A stretch of 64,000 bases of DNA. It comes from Desulfosporosinus nitroreducens. Its GTDB lineage: Bacteria; Bacillota; Desulfitobacteriia; Desulfitobacteriales; Desulfitobacteriaceae. The DNA lies in assembly GCF_023897015.1 (NCBI RefSeq), contig NZ_JAMHFY010000001.1, positions 62,001-126,000 on the forward strand, in the 5' to 3' direction. The translations under genes and the position numbers were made by a program. A model generated the notes under the pieces. That model ran no database searches, was not told where the DNA came from, and saw nothing but the letters and a program-made list of their open reading frames with translations. Of this stretch, positions 42,072 through 50,983 are shown piece by piece. Position 1 is the first letter of the stretch. Each line of letters opens with the position of its first letter.

Positions 42072-42422
42072 TCACTTCCCCCCTTTCATGCATTAATCAA
42101 AGGTCATTAGTCTTTTAAGCCAAGCATCTCTTAAACCATTAAACGCTGAGGATCCATTTTAAAATCACTATTCTTACAAATCCACCCAGTGCAATGTGAT
42201 CATAGTCATCACTTTGCTTTTATAACCCACACGGCTCTCTCCAATTTATATAAACAACCCCTTTTCAAAATTGGTTCTTCGTCTGAATTATTCAGCCTTG
42301 CTCCATTGTTATTGTTTCGGCTCAATAGGAGCAACGCAATTGGAGCAATTCATGACAGTTTTCTTCTAGCTTCACCACCTAATCCATCATTTTCAGTCCA
42401 ATGTGATCCTGTTAGTGTATAT

Positions 42423-42439
42423 TGCAATATACATGCCAA
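42423..42439 (-). promoter_or_regulatory. Sigma-54 (-24/-12) promoter of the gcd operon
   Basis: Minus strand TTGGCATGTATATTGCA: GG and GC are exactly 12 nt apart as required. Followed by AATATACA. About 350 nt upstream of gcdD. The same element, TTGGCAT-N5-TTGCAATAT, precedes the glutaryl-CoA dehydrogenase operon at 47423. Confidence 0.75.
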
Positions 42440-42477
42440 TTTATCAGATTATTTAGTTTAATTATCTTTCTGCAAGT

Positions 42478-42700
42478 TAGTTGGTAAAAGACTATCCTTA
42501 TCGATTTTAAGAAAACAGGCTGGCTCCAAGGCGCAGGCGATCGGCCTCAGTTCCACTTATACTCTGACCATGGACCGTCGAATTTCCCTGCCGCATGACT
42601 CGGACATGGATGTTCGAGGTTAGTGCACCGCCATAGATACCAAGGGGCGTGATGGCGAAGAGGGACCTTCCAGAAACGTCATACTTTCTGACCAGTATAA
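42478..42700. other. Unexplained GC-rich intergenic segment
   Basis: A clearly GC-richer stretch in AT-rich surroundings, between the thiolase terminator and the gcd promoter. On the minus strand a frame of about 60 codons is open (ends TAA at 42507-42509) but has no credible start codon or ribosome site. Could be a remnant or a repeat. No RNA family recognised. The rest of 42072-42422 is AT-rich leader sequence with nothing else I can support. Confidence 0.4.
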
Positions 42701-42702
42701 AG

Positions 42703-42732
42703 AAAAGAGCATCCTGATCGGATGCTCTTTTT
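42703..42732 (-). terminator. Terminator of the beta-oxidation operon
   Basis: AAAAGAGCATCC / GGATGCTCTTTT with a TGATC loop; T-rich on both strands. Lies about 165 nt beyond the thiolase stop. Confidence 0.8.
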
Positions 42733-42897
42733 CACAAAACTGTATTAACAAATGATTTTCGCTCAATAATTTCAATTAATTGCTGAAACCATCTTCCCAG
42801 TCATCATGCCCTGGGCTTTTTAAGAATGTAATCTCCTCAACTGTTGTGTTTTCAGGACACATCTCCTGCAATCAATAAAGGACAATGAACAGGTCTT

Positions 42898-44076
42898 TTA
42901 ACGTTCTACAATCATGGCGATCCCTTGACCTCCACCTATACACAATGTGGCTAATCCACGACGGGCATTTTTACGTTTCATTTCGTGCAACAATGTTACT
43001 AGAATACGAGTTCCAGAAGCACCCACAGGATGACCGATAGCAATCGCTCCACCGTTTACATTCGTCTTCGCCATATCAAGTTGTAACTCTTTAGCAACTC
43101 TTAAAGTTTGAGAAGCAAATGCTTCATTGGCCTCCACAAGATCAATATCTTCAATTTTCAGTCCCGCTTTTTCTAATGCCTTACGGCTAGCCGGGATGGG
43201 GCCAGTTCCCATAATTAAGGGATCTACACCTGCTGAACCCCATGATGTGATGGTAGCAAGAGGGGTTAATCCCAGCTCCAAAGCCTTCTCTTTGGCCATA
43301 ACGACGACAGCAGCCGCCCCGTCATTGATCCCCGAAGCGTTCCCGGCAGTAACGGTTCCCTCCTTTTTGAAAGCGCCTTTTAGTTTGGCAAGAGCTTCAT
43401 AGGTTGCATCAAAACGTGGAAATTCATCCTGCGAGATAACGAGGGGATCTCCTTTGCGTTGCGGAATGGACACGGATACAATTTCCTCTTCAAATTTCCC
43501 GGCTTTAATAGCCTCCTCGGCACGATTTTGACTGGAGACTGCATAGTGATCTTGTTCATCTCGAGAAATACTAAACTGTTCTGCGATGTTTTCAGCCGTT
43601 AAGCCCATATGAATATTGTTCATGGCATCAGTTAATCCATCAATAATCATAGTATCAATCAAGCTGCTATTACCCATCCGATACCCTGTACGTGCTTTGG
43701 GAAGCGCATAAGGCGCTAAGGACATGCTCTCCATCCCGCCTGCAATAACAATATCAGCGTCCTCAGAGATAATGGCCTGGGCAGCACAAACAACAGATTT
43801 AATTCCGGATCCGCATACTTTATTAAGTGTCCATGAAGGAACCTCCTGTGGAATTCCGGCTTTAATAGACGCTTGACGAGCGGGATTTTGTCCTAGCCCG
43901 CCTTGCAACACGTTACCCATAATAACCTCATCAACCTGATCAGCAGTAATACCGGCTCTCTTCATCGCTTCCCTAATAGCAATCGCACCTAAATCAGCTG
44001 CCGAGATCTGCCCTAAGGCGCCTAAAAAAGAACCCACAGGTGTCCGAACAGCACTTACGATAACAACTTCTCTCAT
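42898..44076 (-). CDS. thlA: Acetyl-CoA acetyltransferase (thiolase)
   Basis: 392 aa. Catalytic Cys in [10 protein letters not shown] (about residue 88), [26 protein letters not shown] with the His, and C-I-G-G-G-Q-G near the end. Cleaves acetoacetyl-CoA to two acetyl-CoA. Last gene of the operon, 66 nt after crt. Confidence 0.96.
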   Translation of the reverse strand: MREVVIVSAVRTPVGSFLGALGQISAADLGAIAIREAMKRAGITADQVDEVIMGNVLQGGLGQNPARQASIKAGIPQEVPSWTLNKVCGSGIKSVVCAAQAIISEDADIVIAGGMESMSLAPYALPKARTGYRMGNSSLIDTMIIDGLTDAMNNIHMGLTAENIAEQFSISRDEQDHYAVSSQNRAEEAIKAGKFEEEIVSVSIPQRKGDPLVISQDEFPRFDATYEALAKLKGAFKKEGTVTAGNASGINDGAAAVVVMAKEKALELGLTPLATITSWGSAGVDPLIMGTGPIPASRKALEKAGLKIEDIDLVEANEAFASQTLRVAKELQLDMAKTNVNGGAIAIGHPVGASGTRILVTLLHEMKRKNARRGLATLCIGGGQGIAMIVER

Positions 44077-44142
44077 TTATAATCAACTCCTTCATAATGT
44101 TCGACTCGAGTTAGACATTCCCATTTAACCTAGAAAACGTTA

Positions 44143-44925
44143 TTAACACCCTTTAAAATCTGGTTTACGTCGCTCTAAAAAGGCTGAGCAGCCCTCTTTT
44201 TGATCAAGTGTGCTGAACGTGAGGCCGAAAACCTCTGCTTCGTAAGCTTGTCCGCTGTCAATATCTATGTTTTTTCCACGCTGGACGGCACTTTTGCTTA
44301 GCTGTACAGCTGCGGGAGCACGCCCAGCAATACGGTTGGCAAGCTTTAGTGCTTCTTCTATAAGGGTTTCTAATGGATAGACATGATTTACCAAGCCGAT
44401 GCGATAAGCTTCTTGGGCGTCAATGATGTCCCCTGTAAATAGCAACTCGCTAGCCCGTCCGGCACCAACAAGGCGAGGTAAACGCTGAGTGCCTGCAAAT
44501 CCGGCCGTAATTCCCAGAGTTACTTCTGGTTGACCAAATTTTGCGGTTTCACTCGCTAAACGGATATCACAGGCCATGGCTAACTCGCATCCACCTCCCA
44601 AGGCGAATCCATTAACTGCGGCGATTACCGGTTGAGACAGAAGTTCAAGCTTACGAAACGTTGTTTGCCCTAATTGAGCGAACCGTCTGCCTTCTAAAGC
44701 GTTAAGCTCTTTCATCTGAGCTATGTCTGCCCCCGCAACAAAGGCCTTCTCTCCACTTCCTGTGAGTATCACCACTTTGACACTGGAGTTCTTCTCTAGC
44801 TCATCAAGCACAGAAGAGAGTTCCATCAGTGTGTCTTCATTCAAGGCATTTAAGGCTTTAGGCCGGTTAATAGTTAAAATGGCGACAGCACCCTTTTGTT
44901 TTAAGATGAGATTATTATACTCCAT
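44143..44925 (-). CDS. crt: Enoyl-CoA hydratase (crotonase)
   Basis: 260 aa. Oxyanion-hole motifs G-A-D-I and G-F-A-L-G-G-G-C-E-L-A; both catalytic Glu are present (G-G-G-C-E and F-G-Q-P-E). G-Y/F-x-G-T-Q-R-L-P-R follows. Hydrates crotonyl-CoA to 3-hydroxybutyryl-CoA. Between hbd and thl. Confidence 0.95.
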   Translation of the reverse strand: MEYNNLILKQKGAVAILTINRPKALNALNEDTLMELSSVLDELEKNSSVKVVILTGSGEKAFVAGADIAQMKELNALEGRRFAQLGQTTFRKLELLSQPVIAAVNGFALGGGCELAMACDIRLASETAKFGQPEVTLGITAGFAGTQRLPRLVGAGRASELLFTGDIIDAQEAYRIGLVNHVYPLETLIEEALKLANRIAGRAPAAVQLSKSAVQRGKNIDIDSGQAYEAEVFGLTFSTLDQKEGCSAFLERRKPDFKGC

Positions 44926-45021
44926 GGTTTGTCCTCCTCGTTATACTAAGTTTCACTAACTTAATATCATTTGATCCGGGAGATCTTCCACTAAACATTA
45001 AACAAGATATTGAATTTATAA

Positions 45022-45867
45022 TTAAGCCTGGTAGTTATAAAAACCTCGACCGGATTTCCGTCCAAGCCAGCCGGCTTTGACGTACTTACGAAGTAACGGG
45101 CAGGGGCGATATTTATCCCCTAGCCCTTCATGCAGAACTTCCATAATGGATAAGACGGTATCCAGTCCAATTAGATCTGCTAACGCTAATGGACCCATGG
45201 GGTGATTCATCCCTAACTTCATAACATTATCGATTGCTTCCACCGAAGCTATGCCCTCATTAAGTGTACAGACAGCTTCATTGAGCATGGGGATTAAAAC
45301 CCGGTTGGCAACAAATCCGGGGGCATCATTGACTTCCACTGGCGTTTTGCCCATTTTCTCACTTAAGGTTTCTATCGTTTTATAAACTTCGTCGCTGGTG
45401 GCCAAGCCACGAATAACTTCGACGAGCTTCATAACCGGAACCGGGTTCATAAAGTGCATTCCAATCACTCGATCCGGACGTTTGGTAAAGGCTGCTATCT
45501 CAGTGATGGGTAATGAGGATGTATTGGTCGAAAGTATTGTGTGTTCAGGGCAAATGACGTCAAGCTGAGAAAACACTTGGGCTTTGATGGCCATATTTTC
45601 CACAGCGGCTTCGATAACTAAGTCAGCAGCTACCGCATCTTGCAGAGAGGTTGATTTAGTAATAAGACCAATTATAACCTCTTTATCTTCAGCAGTAAGT
45701 TTTCCTTTTTCAACACTGCGACTAAGGTTTTTCTGGATGATGCCGAGACCCCGTTCAACAAATTCATCCTTAATGTCATTTAAAATAACAGAGTAGCCTG
45801 CTTGGGCAGCAACTTGAGCGATTCCGCCCCCCATTTGTCCGGCCCCTATGACCATGATTGTTTTCAT
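45022..45867 (-). CDS. hbd: 3-hydroxybutyryl-CoA dehydrogenase
   Basis: 281 aa from ATG 45867, which has GGAGGGG 5 nt upstream (a longer frame reaches 45915). NAD motif [23 protein letters not shown]; catalytic His in [10 protein letters not shown]-terminal P-G-F-V-A-N-R and G-R-K-S-G-R-G-F-Y. Oxidises 3-hydroxybutyryl-CoA to acetoacetyl-CoA. Confidence 0.96.
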   Translation of the reverse strand: MKTIMVIGAGQMGGGIAQVAAQAGYSVILNDIKDEFVERGLGIIQKNLSRSVEKGKLTAEDKEVIIGLITKSTSLQDAVAADLVIEAAVENMAIKAQVFSQLDVICPEHTILSTNTSSLPITEIAAFTKRPDRVIGMHFMNPVPVMKLVEVIRGLATSDEVYKTIETLSEKMGKTPVEVNDAPGFVANRVLIPMLNEAVCTLNEGIASVEAIDNVMKLGMNHPMGPLALADLIGLDTVLSIMEVLHEGLGDKYRPCPLLRKYVKAGWLGRKSGRGFYNYQA

Positions 45868-45972
45868 ACTTGCCCCTCCACTTTCATTGTTCCAAGTCCT
45901 GATCCAAGTACTCATCTTTGGCTTTCAATAATTGCTAACTCATTCAGGACTACAGATTATAGTTTAATGCCT

Positions 45973-45997
45973 CAAGCCCTTGCTCTGCAAGGGCTTG
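45973..45997. repeat. Perfect 10-bp hairpin between acd and hbd
   Basis: CAAGCCCTTG-CTCTG-CAAGGGCTTG without a T tract on either strand. It lies 40 nt after the acyl-CoA dehydrogenase stop. Probably an mRNA processing or stability element inside the operon rather than a strong terminator. Confidence 0.6.
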
Positions 45998-46035
45998 AAA
46001 TCGATCTTTGCCAGCTGTGGTTTCTATTATCGGAC

Positions 46036-47193
46036 TTACCGATTGGGTTGGTAACCTAGTTCGATGCCCGCGATAATCTGCATATGAATGTTAGATGTCC
46101 CTTCCAGAGTTTCAAACTGCTTAGCGTCGCGGAGCCATCTGCCACAAGGATATTCAGTTGAATAACCATAGGAGCCATAAATTTTCATGGCCATGTTAGC
46201 ACCATGAACGGCTGCAATACAACCGTACAGCTTAGCCATGGAAGTTGCTTGCTGGCTGGGCAAATTATTATCCTTTAACCAGGCAGCATGATAAACGAGG
46301 TATTTAGCTGCTTCATCTTCTAGTTTCATTTCAGCAAGTTGTGCTTGGATCATTTGAAACTTTCCAATGGATTGACCAAACTGAGTACGCTCATTGGCAT
46401 ATTGAACGGCACCTTCCAAGCAAGCTGCTGCAAGCGCTGCTGAACCAGTGGCGCAACCCATGCGAGTGTTGTTCAACATCCACATGCATATTAGAAAACC
46501 TTTATTTAGCGGACCTAAAAGGTTTTCCTTCGGAATCACAGCGTTTTCAAACACCAGTTCTGAGGTCGGTGCTGGCCACATACCGACTTTCGAGAGAATT
46601 GGGATTCTGGTAATGCCAGGGGTTTTATTGTAATCAACAATAAAACATGATAATCCTTTAACTCCCGCGCCCTTTTCTGTGACGGCGTAGAGAAGCCCGA
46701 CATCAGAAGTGTGTCCTCCGGAAATCCACATTTTTGAACCATTCACTAACCAATGGTCTCCTTTGTCTTCGGCAAAGGTCTTCATACTAGCCACATCAGA
46801 ACCAGTATTAGCTTCGGTTATAGCAAAACTCCCTACAAATGAACCATCTACCAGCCCCGGAATATACTTTTGCTTTTGCTCTTCTGTACCATATTGATTT
46901 ATCGTCATAGCCGGACCCCAGCAATTGCCGCTGATTGCCAGTCTCCAAGAGGTATGAACCTTGGCTATTTCATACAGAGCCAGAACGCCTTCCATCCAAC
47001 CCATGCCATTTCCGCCGTACTCCTCAGGTATACTCCAACCCAACATCCCCAAATCGCCCAATTTACTCAGAATTTCTCTGCGGTAATAGTGGTTTTCTTC
47101 ATCCTCTTCGACAAAAGGAGCCAGTTCCTTCTGAGCAAAATTTCGAGCCATATCTTGTATCATTTGCTGATCTTCAGTTAATCCAAAATCCAT
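46036..47193 (-). CDS. Acyl-CoA dehydrogenase, probable non-decarboxylating glutaryl-CoA dehydrogenase
   Basis: 385 aa from ATG 47193 (GGGGAG 8 nt upstream). FAD/acyl-CoA motifs A-I-T-E-A-N-T-G-S-D and W-I-S-G-G; R-x-Q-F-G near 275. It aligns with glutaryl-CoA dehydrogenase: Arg84 in S-W-R-L-A-I matches the Arg that binds the distal carboxylate, and Glu364 in T-L-E-G-T is the catalytic base. The preceding residue is Leu363, where decarboxylating enzymes have Tyr and the Desulfococcus non-decarboxylating type has Val. Consistent with product glutaconyl-CoA for the Gcd pump. Confidence 0.8.
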   Translation of the reverse strand: MDFGLTEDQQMIQDMARNFAQKELAPFVEEDEENHYYRREILSKLGDLGMLGWSIPEEYGGNGMGWMEGVLALYEIAKVHTSWRLAISGNCWGPAMTINQYGTEEQKQKYIPGLVDGSFVGSFAITEANTGSDVASMKTFAEDKGDHWLVNGSKMWISGGHTSDVGLLYAVTEKGAGVKGLSCFIVDYNKTPGITRIPILSKVGMWPAPTSELVFENAVIPKENLLGPLNKGFLICMWMLNNTRMGCATGSAALAAACLEGAVQYANERTQFGQSIGKFQMIQAQLAEMKLEDEAAKYLVYHAAWLKDNNLPSQQATSMAKLYGCIAAVHGANMAMKIYGSYGYSTEYPCGRWLRDAKQFETLEGTSNIHMQIIAGIELGYQPNR

Positions 47194-47422
47194 AATTTCC
47201 ACTCCCCGTTGCAATTTATTATTACACTTTAGCAATTTGCTTTCAGACGTAACGCAGGAATTTAATTCACAAGAATATTTAGCTCCTATCTCACCTCCGC
47301 CTATTTGTTAATGTGCTTTTGCCGTAAGTCTAAGGTTTTTAAAACATTTCATATAGTTACCTGCGCCACTGCTTTCCAATGATGAGGCAATACAATTGCA
47401 GTTCCTATCTTTGTATGAATAT

Positions 47423-47439
47423 TGCAATAATTATGCCAA
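47423..47439 (-). promoter_or_regulatory. Sigma-54 (-24/-12) promoter of the acd-hbd-crt-thl operon
   Basis: Minus strand TTGGCATAATTATTGCA, GG and GC 12 nt apart, followed by ATATTCATA. 230 nt upstream of the dehydrogenase start. Twin of the element at 42423. Confidence 0.78.
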
Positions 47440-47475
47440 CTATGATTTACTTGTTTAGCTGTGGGGGCAATCCCC

Positions 47476-47566
47476 CTGTCCGTCCGCAAAATTTTAATAT
47501 TTACTCTTATTGTTAACTTCAAAACACCCAAAACCTGTTCTTTAAATTGTATGGTTAGGCGGACAG
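47476..47566. promoter_or_regulatory. Candidate upstream activator half-sites
   Basis: CTGTCCG (47476-47482) and its reverse complement CGGACAG (47560-47566) lie 40-130 nt upstream of the sigma-54 promoter, the distance range used by enhancer-binding proteins. The remaining part of 47194-47687 shows no gene. Confidence 0.35.
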
Positions 47567-47687
47567 TTTCCGGTTTTACGAACACATTTACATCGTTGTT
47601 ACAACTTAACTATTTGACGGCAAGCACATTAAGGTGATATTTTAATTTCAATTACTCTTGATCTAAGAAGGGGGATTTAGGTTTTTT

Positions 47688-48491
47688 ATGGAACACAGGT
47701 CTATCGAAGAAGAGGCTTGCTTACCTCATAAGCACATTAGCCTGCTAGGCAAGGAAATATATTTATATCCAGAGCTAACTTCAACCAACAGTGTCGCAAG
47801 ACAAATGGCTGTATCCGGAGCTGCCGAGGGCACCATAGTGATGTGCAGGTCCCAATCCGCCGGCCGTGGCAGGATGCAACGCCAGTGGCATTGCCCACCC
47901 GGTAAGGGGCTTTTGTTGTCCATGATATTAAGACCTCAAATCAGCGTGCAATTTGTGCCTCAGCTTACCCTTTTAACCGCAGTAGTTGTTGCCGAAACCA
48001 TAAAAATAGTTACTGGCTGCGCGGCTGGAATCAAATGGCCTAACGACATCTTCATAAACGATAAAAAAGTCTGCGGCATACTTGCGGAGAGCAGTTTTTC
48101 CAAATCTAATTTCGAGTATATAATCATCGGCTTAGGTATAAATGTTAACTTAGGAATCCATCATCTCCCCTCGGATTGTCAGAAAACCAGCACTTCACTA
48201 AGCTTAGAACGGGGTGAAAACGTGTCCCGCGTCAAGCTTCTTAAACAGTTTATTATTAGCTGGGATGAACATATCCAGGGCTTTGTAAAAGCTGGACATC
48301 CCTATCTCCGCGACAAGTGGATTAAGAACAACGTTACATTAGGAGAAAACGTTATCGTTAACAAAGGCGACTCTTGCCTTCATGGGCTGGCCGTAGATAT
48401 AAGTGAAAACGGAGGACTAATCGTGCGTTTGGCTGATGGATCACTGCAGGAGTTCCTCGCTGAAGATGTTAGTATAAGAAAAAGATTTTAA
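47688..48491 (+). CDS. Biotin-protein ligase without DNA-binding domain (second BirA)
   Basis: 267 aa. Ligase core: S-T-N-S-V-A-R, biotin loop G-R-G-R-M-Q-R-Q-W, G-I-K-W-P-N-D-I, K-V-C-G-I-L-A-E, G-L-G-I-N-V-N; C-terminal SH3-like cap G-G-L-I-V-R. The HTH of regulatory BirA is missing. Divergent from the glutaryl-CoA dehydrogenase operon; probably serves the GcdC carrier, in addition to the full BirA at 53380. Confidence 0.92.
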   Translation: MEHRSIEEEACLPHKHISLLGKEIYLYPELTSTNSVARQMAVSGAAEGTIVMCRSQSAGRGRMQRQWHCPPGKGLLLSMILRPQISVQFVPQLTLLTAVVVAETIKIVTGCAAGIKWPNDIFINDKKVCGILAESSFSKSNFEYIIIGLGINVNLGIHHLPSDCQKTSTSLSLERGENVSRVKLLKQFIISWDEHIQGFVKAGHPYLRDKWIKNNVTLGENVIVNKGDSCLHGLAVDISENGGLIVRLADGSLQEFLAEDVSIRKRF

Positions 48492-48640
48492 TAGTCTTCT
48501 ATTTAGATAAATACAACCTTGGCTGGCAATAATGCAGAAAATGCATTTTATAATGCTTAATTTTATAGTATAATTTAATTATTCAGAAAAAAGACTGGCA
48601 TATGCTTAAGTATTGTAAACAACGGGAGGAGAATAGCATA

Positions 48641-50743
48641 ATGGTGGTTCCTGAAAACTTAAATTACACTTCATGGCTAACCGTTAAGCAGATGATGAAT
48701 AAACATTTTATAGTTATTCATCCAAATGATTCTCTGCGAACTGTAATCCAATATTACCAGGATTCCAGGCTGGATACTCTTCCAGTCGTTGATAATAACG
48801 ATAAGCTGATTGGGGTTTTTCCCAAAAAGAGGTTATATAAGGCACTGCTGGATGGTTCTAGCTTAGATGATCCTTGCACTCCTTACATAGTTAATGAACC
48901 AATTTCTGTATCATGTGACCTATGCTATGATGAAGTATCAATGGTAGTGCGCTCCAGCCAAAGTCTGGTTGATTACGTAGTTGTTGTTGATCATCAAGGT
49001 GCGCCAGTTGGAATGATTGGAACGGCAGAATATCTTCGGGGAAGTCAGAAATTGATCATGACGTCAAACGTTCTGCTTGAATCTATATTCAACGCAAATT
49101 ATGAAGGTATCATCGTTATTGATAATAACGGAAAAATTCTGCGGACCAATCCTGTCGCCGAAAAGATGTTCGGACTGATCTCTTCTGAGATCAAGGGTTT
49201 GCACCTGGAATATGTGCTCCCTGATCTTAAGCTATTTAGTAATCGCAGCCGGGGAGTAAAGCAGATAATACAGGATCTCCCCGTTATTGTTAGTCAAATG
49301 CCAATTATGGCAGATAATATTCAGATTGGCACAAAAATTGCTTTTGTAGATATATCGGATATGGAACAAATGGCACGAGAACTGGAAATCGTTAAGGACT
49401 TGCAGACCAATCTTGACGGAGTCCTTAATGCTTCCTCTGATGGCGTTTTCGTTTCAGATATTTCAGGTTATGTAAAATATATAAATGAAAGTGGATGCCG
49501 ACTTATTTCAAATACCTCAGAAGCAATGACTGGAATGCCGATCAAAAAACTTTTACCAAGCGGACTTCCCGCCGAGGTCAGCAAAACAGGCATTACTGAA
49601 GTTGAAGTATGTAGCATTAACGGCAGAAATTGCATTGTTTCTCATATACCTATTAACAAGGTTATCTACGATGAGACTCAGACCGTAGGGGTGGTCAGTA
49701 CTGTCTATCTTGATGATAATAGACTCACTGAAGAAATAGCCCGGAAATGGCTGTCTTTAAGGCAACAAGTCCAATATTATCGCGATGAACTCGAAAAACG
49801 TGGGAATAGCTTTGATAATCTGGTTTCAAAAAATCCGGCCTTCATTAAGATGAAAAAGGATGCCCATCGGATTGCTCGCAGCAGTTCAACGGTTCTTTTG
49901 ACCGGGGAAAGCGGCGTAGGTAAAGACATGTTTGCCCATGCCATTCATTCCGCAAGTCCCCGAGCAAATCAACCGTTTGTTAAAGTTAATTGTGCCGCCA
50001 TTCCCGAATCTCTCTTAGAATCCGAACTCTTTGGCTACGCCCCGGGTTCTTTTACAGGCGCTTCCCGGAAAGGTAAAACTGGGTATTTCACCCAAGCCCA
50101 TGAGGGAACTGTTTTCCTAGACGAAATTGGAGATATGCCTCTTTCTATACAGGTTAAGATATTACAGGTTTTGCAGGATAAAGAATTTATGCGAGTGGGT
50201 GGAATCAGGACTCAAAAAGTGGATGTTCGTATTATTGCCGCCACAAACAAGGATTTGCGGGAGGCGATAAGTAAAGGAGCTTTTCGAGAAGATCTCTTTT
50301 ATCGTCTAAATGTCATTCAGTTCAACCTCCCTCCGCTTCGGGAACGTTCCGAAGATATATGGCCTTTGACCCAGGTTTTTATTCAGAAATATAACGAAAT
50401 TCTAGGATCGAATGTCGTCGGCATAACCCAAGCTGCCAAAGATGCTTTACTAATTCACTCTTGGCCCGGCAATATCAGGGAACTTGAAAATACCATCGAG
50501 CGAGCTGCCAATTACGTTTTGGAGGGCGAAATAGGAATAGAACACCTCTCAGCCCAGATCTTTCAATTCGGCCAGAAAGCGTATGAACCCTCCTCCTATC
50601 GAGCGGTATTGAGCGATGTTGATAAAGAAATGCTTTTGGTGGCTTTGAAAAAAGCAAAGGGCAACAAGAGTGCGGCTGCCCGGCTCCTTAAAATGAGCAG
50701 ATCTGCATTTTATGAAAAACTGGGCAAGTATAATCTATCTTAA
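48641..50743 (+). CDS. Sigma-54 enhancer-binding regulator, CBS-PAS-PAS-AAA-Fis
   Basis: 700 aa from ATG 48641 (GGGAGGAG 9 nt upstream). Two CBS motifs (about 8-125), PAS domains (about 135-240 and 255-365), AAA+ module: Walker A T-G-E-S-G-V-G-K-D, sigma-54 loop G-S-F-T-G-A (a variant of GAFTGA), Walker B V-F-L-D-E-I-G, R-finger region F-R-E-D-L-F-Y-R-L; Fis HTH N-K-S-A-A-A-R-L-L-K-M-S. Probably activates the twin sigma-54 promoters; CBS may sense adenosyl ligands. Confidence 0.9.
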   Translation: MVVPENLNYTSWLTVKQMMNKHFIVIHPNDSLRTVIQYYQDSRLDTLPVVDNNDKLIGVFPKKRLYKALLDGSSLDDPCTPYIVNEPISVSCDLCYDEVSMVVRSSQSLVDYVVVVDHQGAPVGMIGTAEYLRGSQKLIMTSNVLLESIFNANYEGIIVIDNNGKILRTNPVAEKMFGLISSEIKGLHLEYVLPDLKLFSNRSRGVKQIIQDLPVIVSQMPIMADNIQIGTKIAFVDISDMEQMARELEIVKDLQTNLDGVLNASSDGVFVSDISGYVKYINESGCRLISNTSEAMTGMPIKKLLPSGLPAEVSKTGITEVEVCSINGRNCIVSHIPINKVIYDETQTVGVVSTVYLDDNRLTEEIARKWLSLRQQVQYYRDELEKRGNSFDNLVSKNPAFIKMKKDAHRIARSSSTVLLTGESGVGKDMFAHAIHSASPRANQPFVKVNCAAIPESLLESELFGYAPGSFTGASRKGKTGYFTQAHEGTVFLDEIGDMPLSIQVKILQVLQDKEFMRVGGIRTQKVDVRIIAATNKDLREAISKGAFREDLFYRLNVIQFNLPPLRERSEDIWPLTQVFIQKYNEILGSNVVGITQAAKDALLIHSWPGNIRELENTIERAANYVLEGEIGIEHLSAQIFQFGQKAYEPSSYRAVLSDVDKEMLLVALKKAKGNKSAAARLLKMSRSAFYEKLGKYNLS

Positions 50744-50821
50744 CTAAAACGCTAAAGAAAACTTGTTCTGGCCTCAAGCCACAGTCGCTGCGCATCTTCC
50801 TTAATTGCACTCAATGGATAT

Positions 50822-50884
50822 CTACCTCCTTTGTTATAGTGCGGCTGACGAAACCGGCACTATAACAAAGGTAGGTAGTTTTTT
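50822..50884 (+). terminator. Long terminator hairpin after the regulator gene
   Basis: About 21-bp stem (50822-50842 with 50857-50878, one bulged base) and TTTTTT at 50879-50884. Strong rho-independent terminator for the plus strand. Confidence 0.85.
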
Positions 50885-50947
50885 CTACTCATAGCTAAAG
50901 CTTTATGGAACCACCTGCACAGCAGGTGATTTTCGTTCAGACAATAA

Positions 50948-50977
50948 AAGAACGTCCCGATAAAATGGGCCGTTCTT
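50948..50977 (-). terminator. Terminator of the biotin-transport operon
   Basis: AAGAACG / CGTTCTT with inner CCC/GGG, followed on the minus strand by TTTATT. Just beyond ecfT. Confidence 0.7.
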
Positions 50978-50983
50978 GTTATT

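Noticed and set aside
42189-42461. 90-aa plus-strand ORF in the gcd upstream region
   Set aside because: It has no ribosome site, low-complexity composition and overlaps the sigma-54 promoter; treated as chance.
48520-48540. TTGGCTGGCAATAATGCA as a sigma-54 promoter of the regulator
   Set aside because: GG and GC are 13 nt apart instead of 12, so it does not fit.
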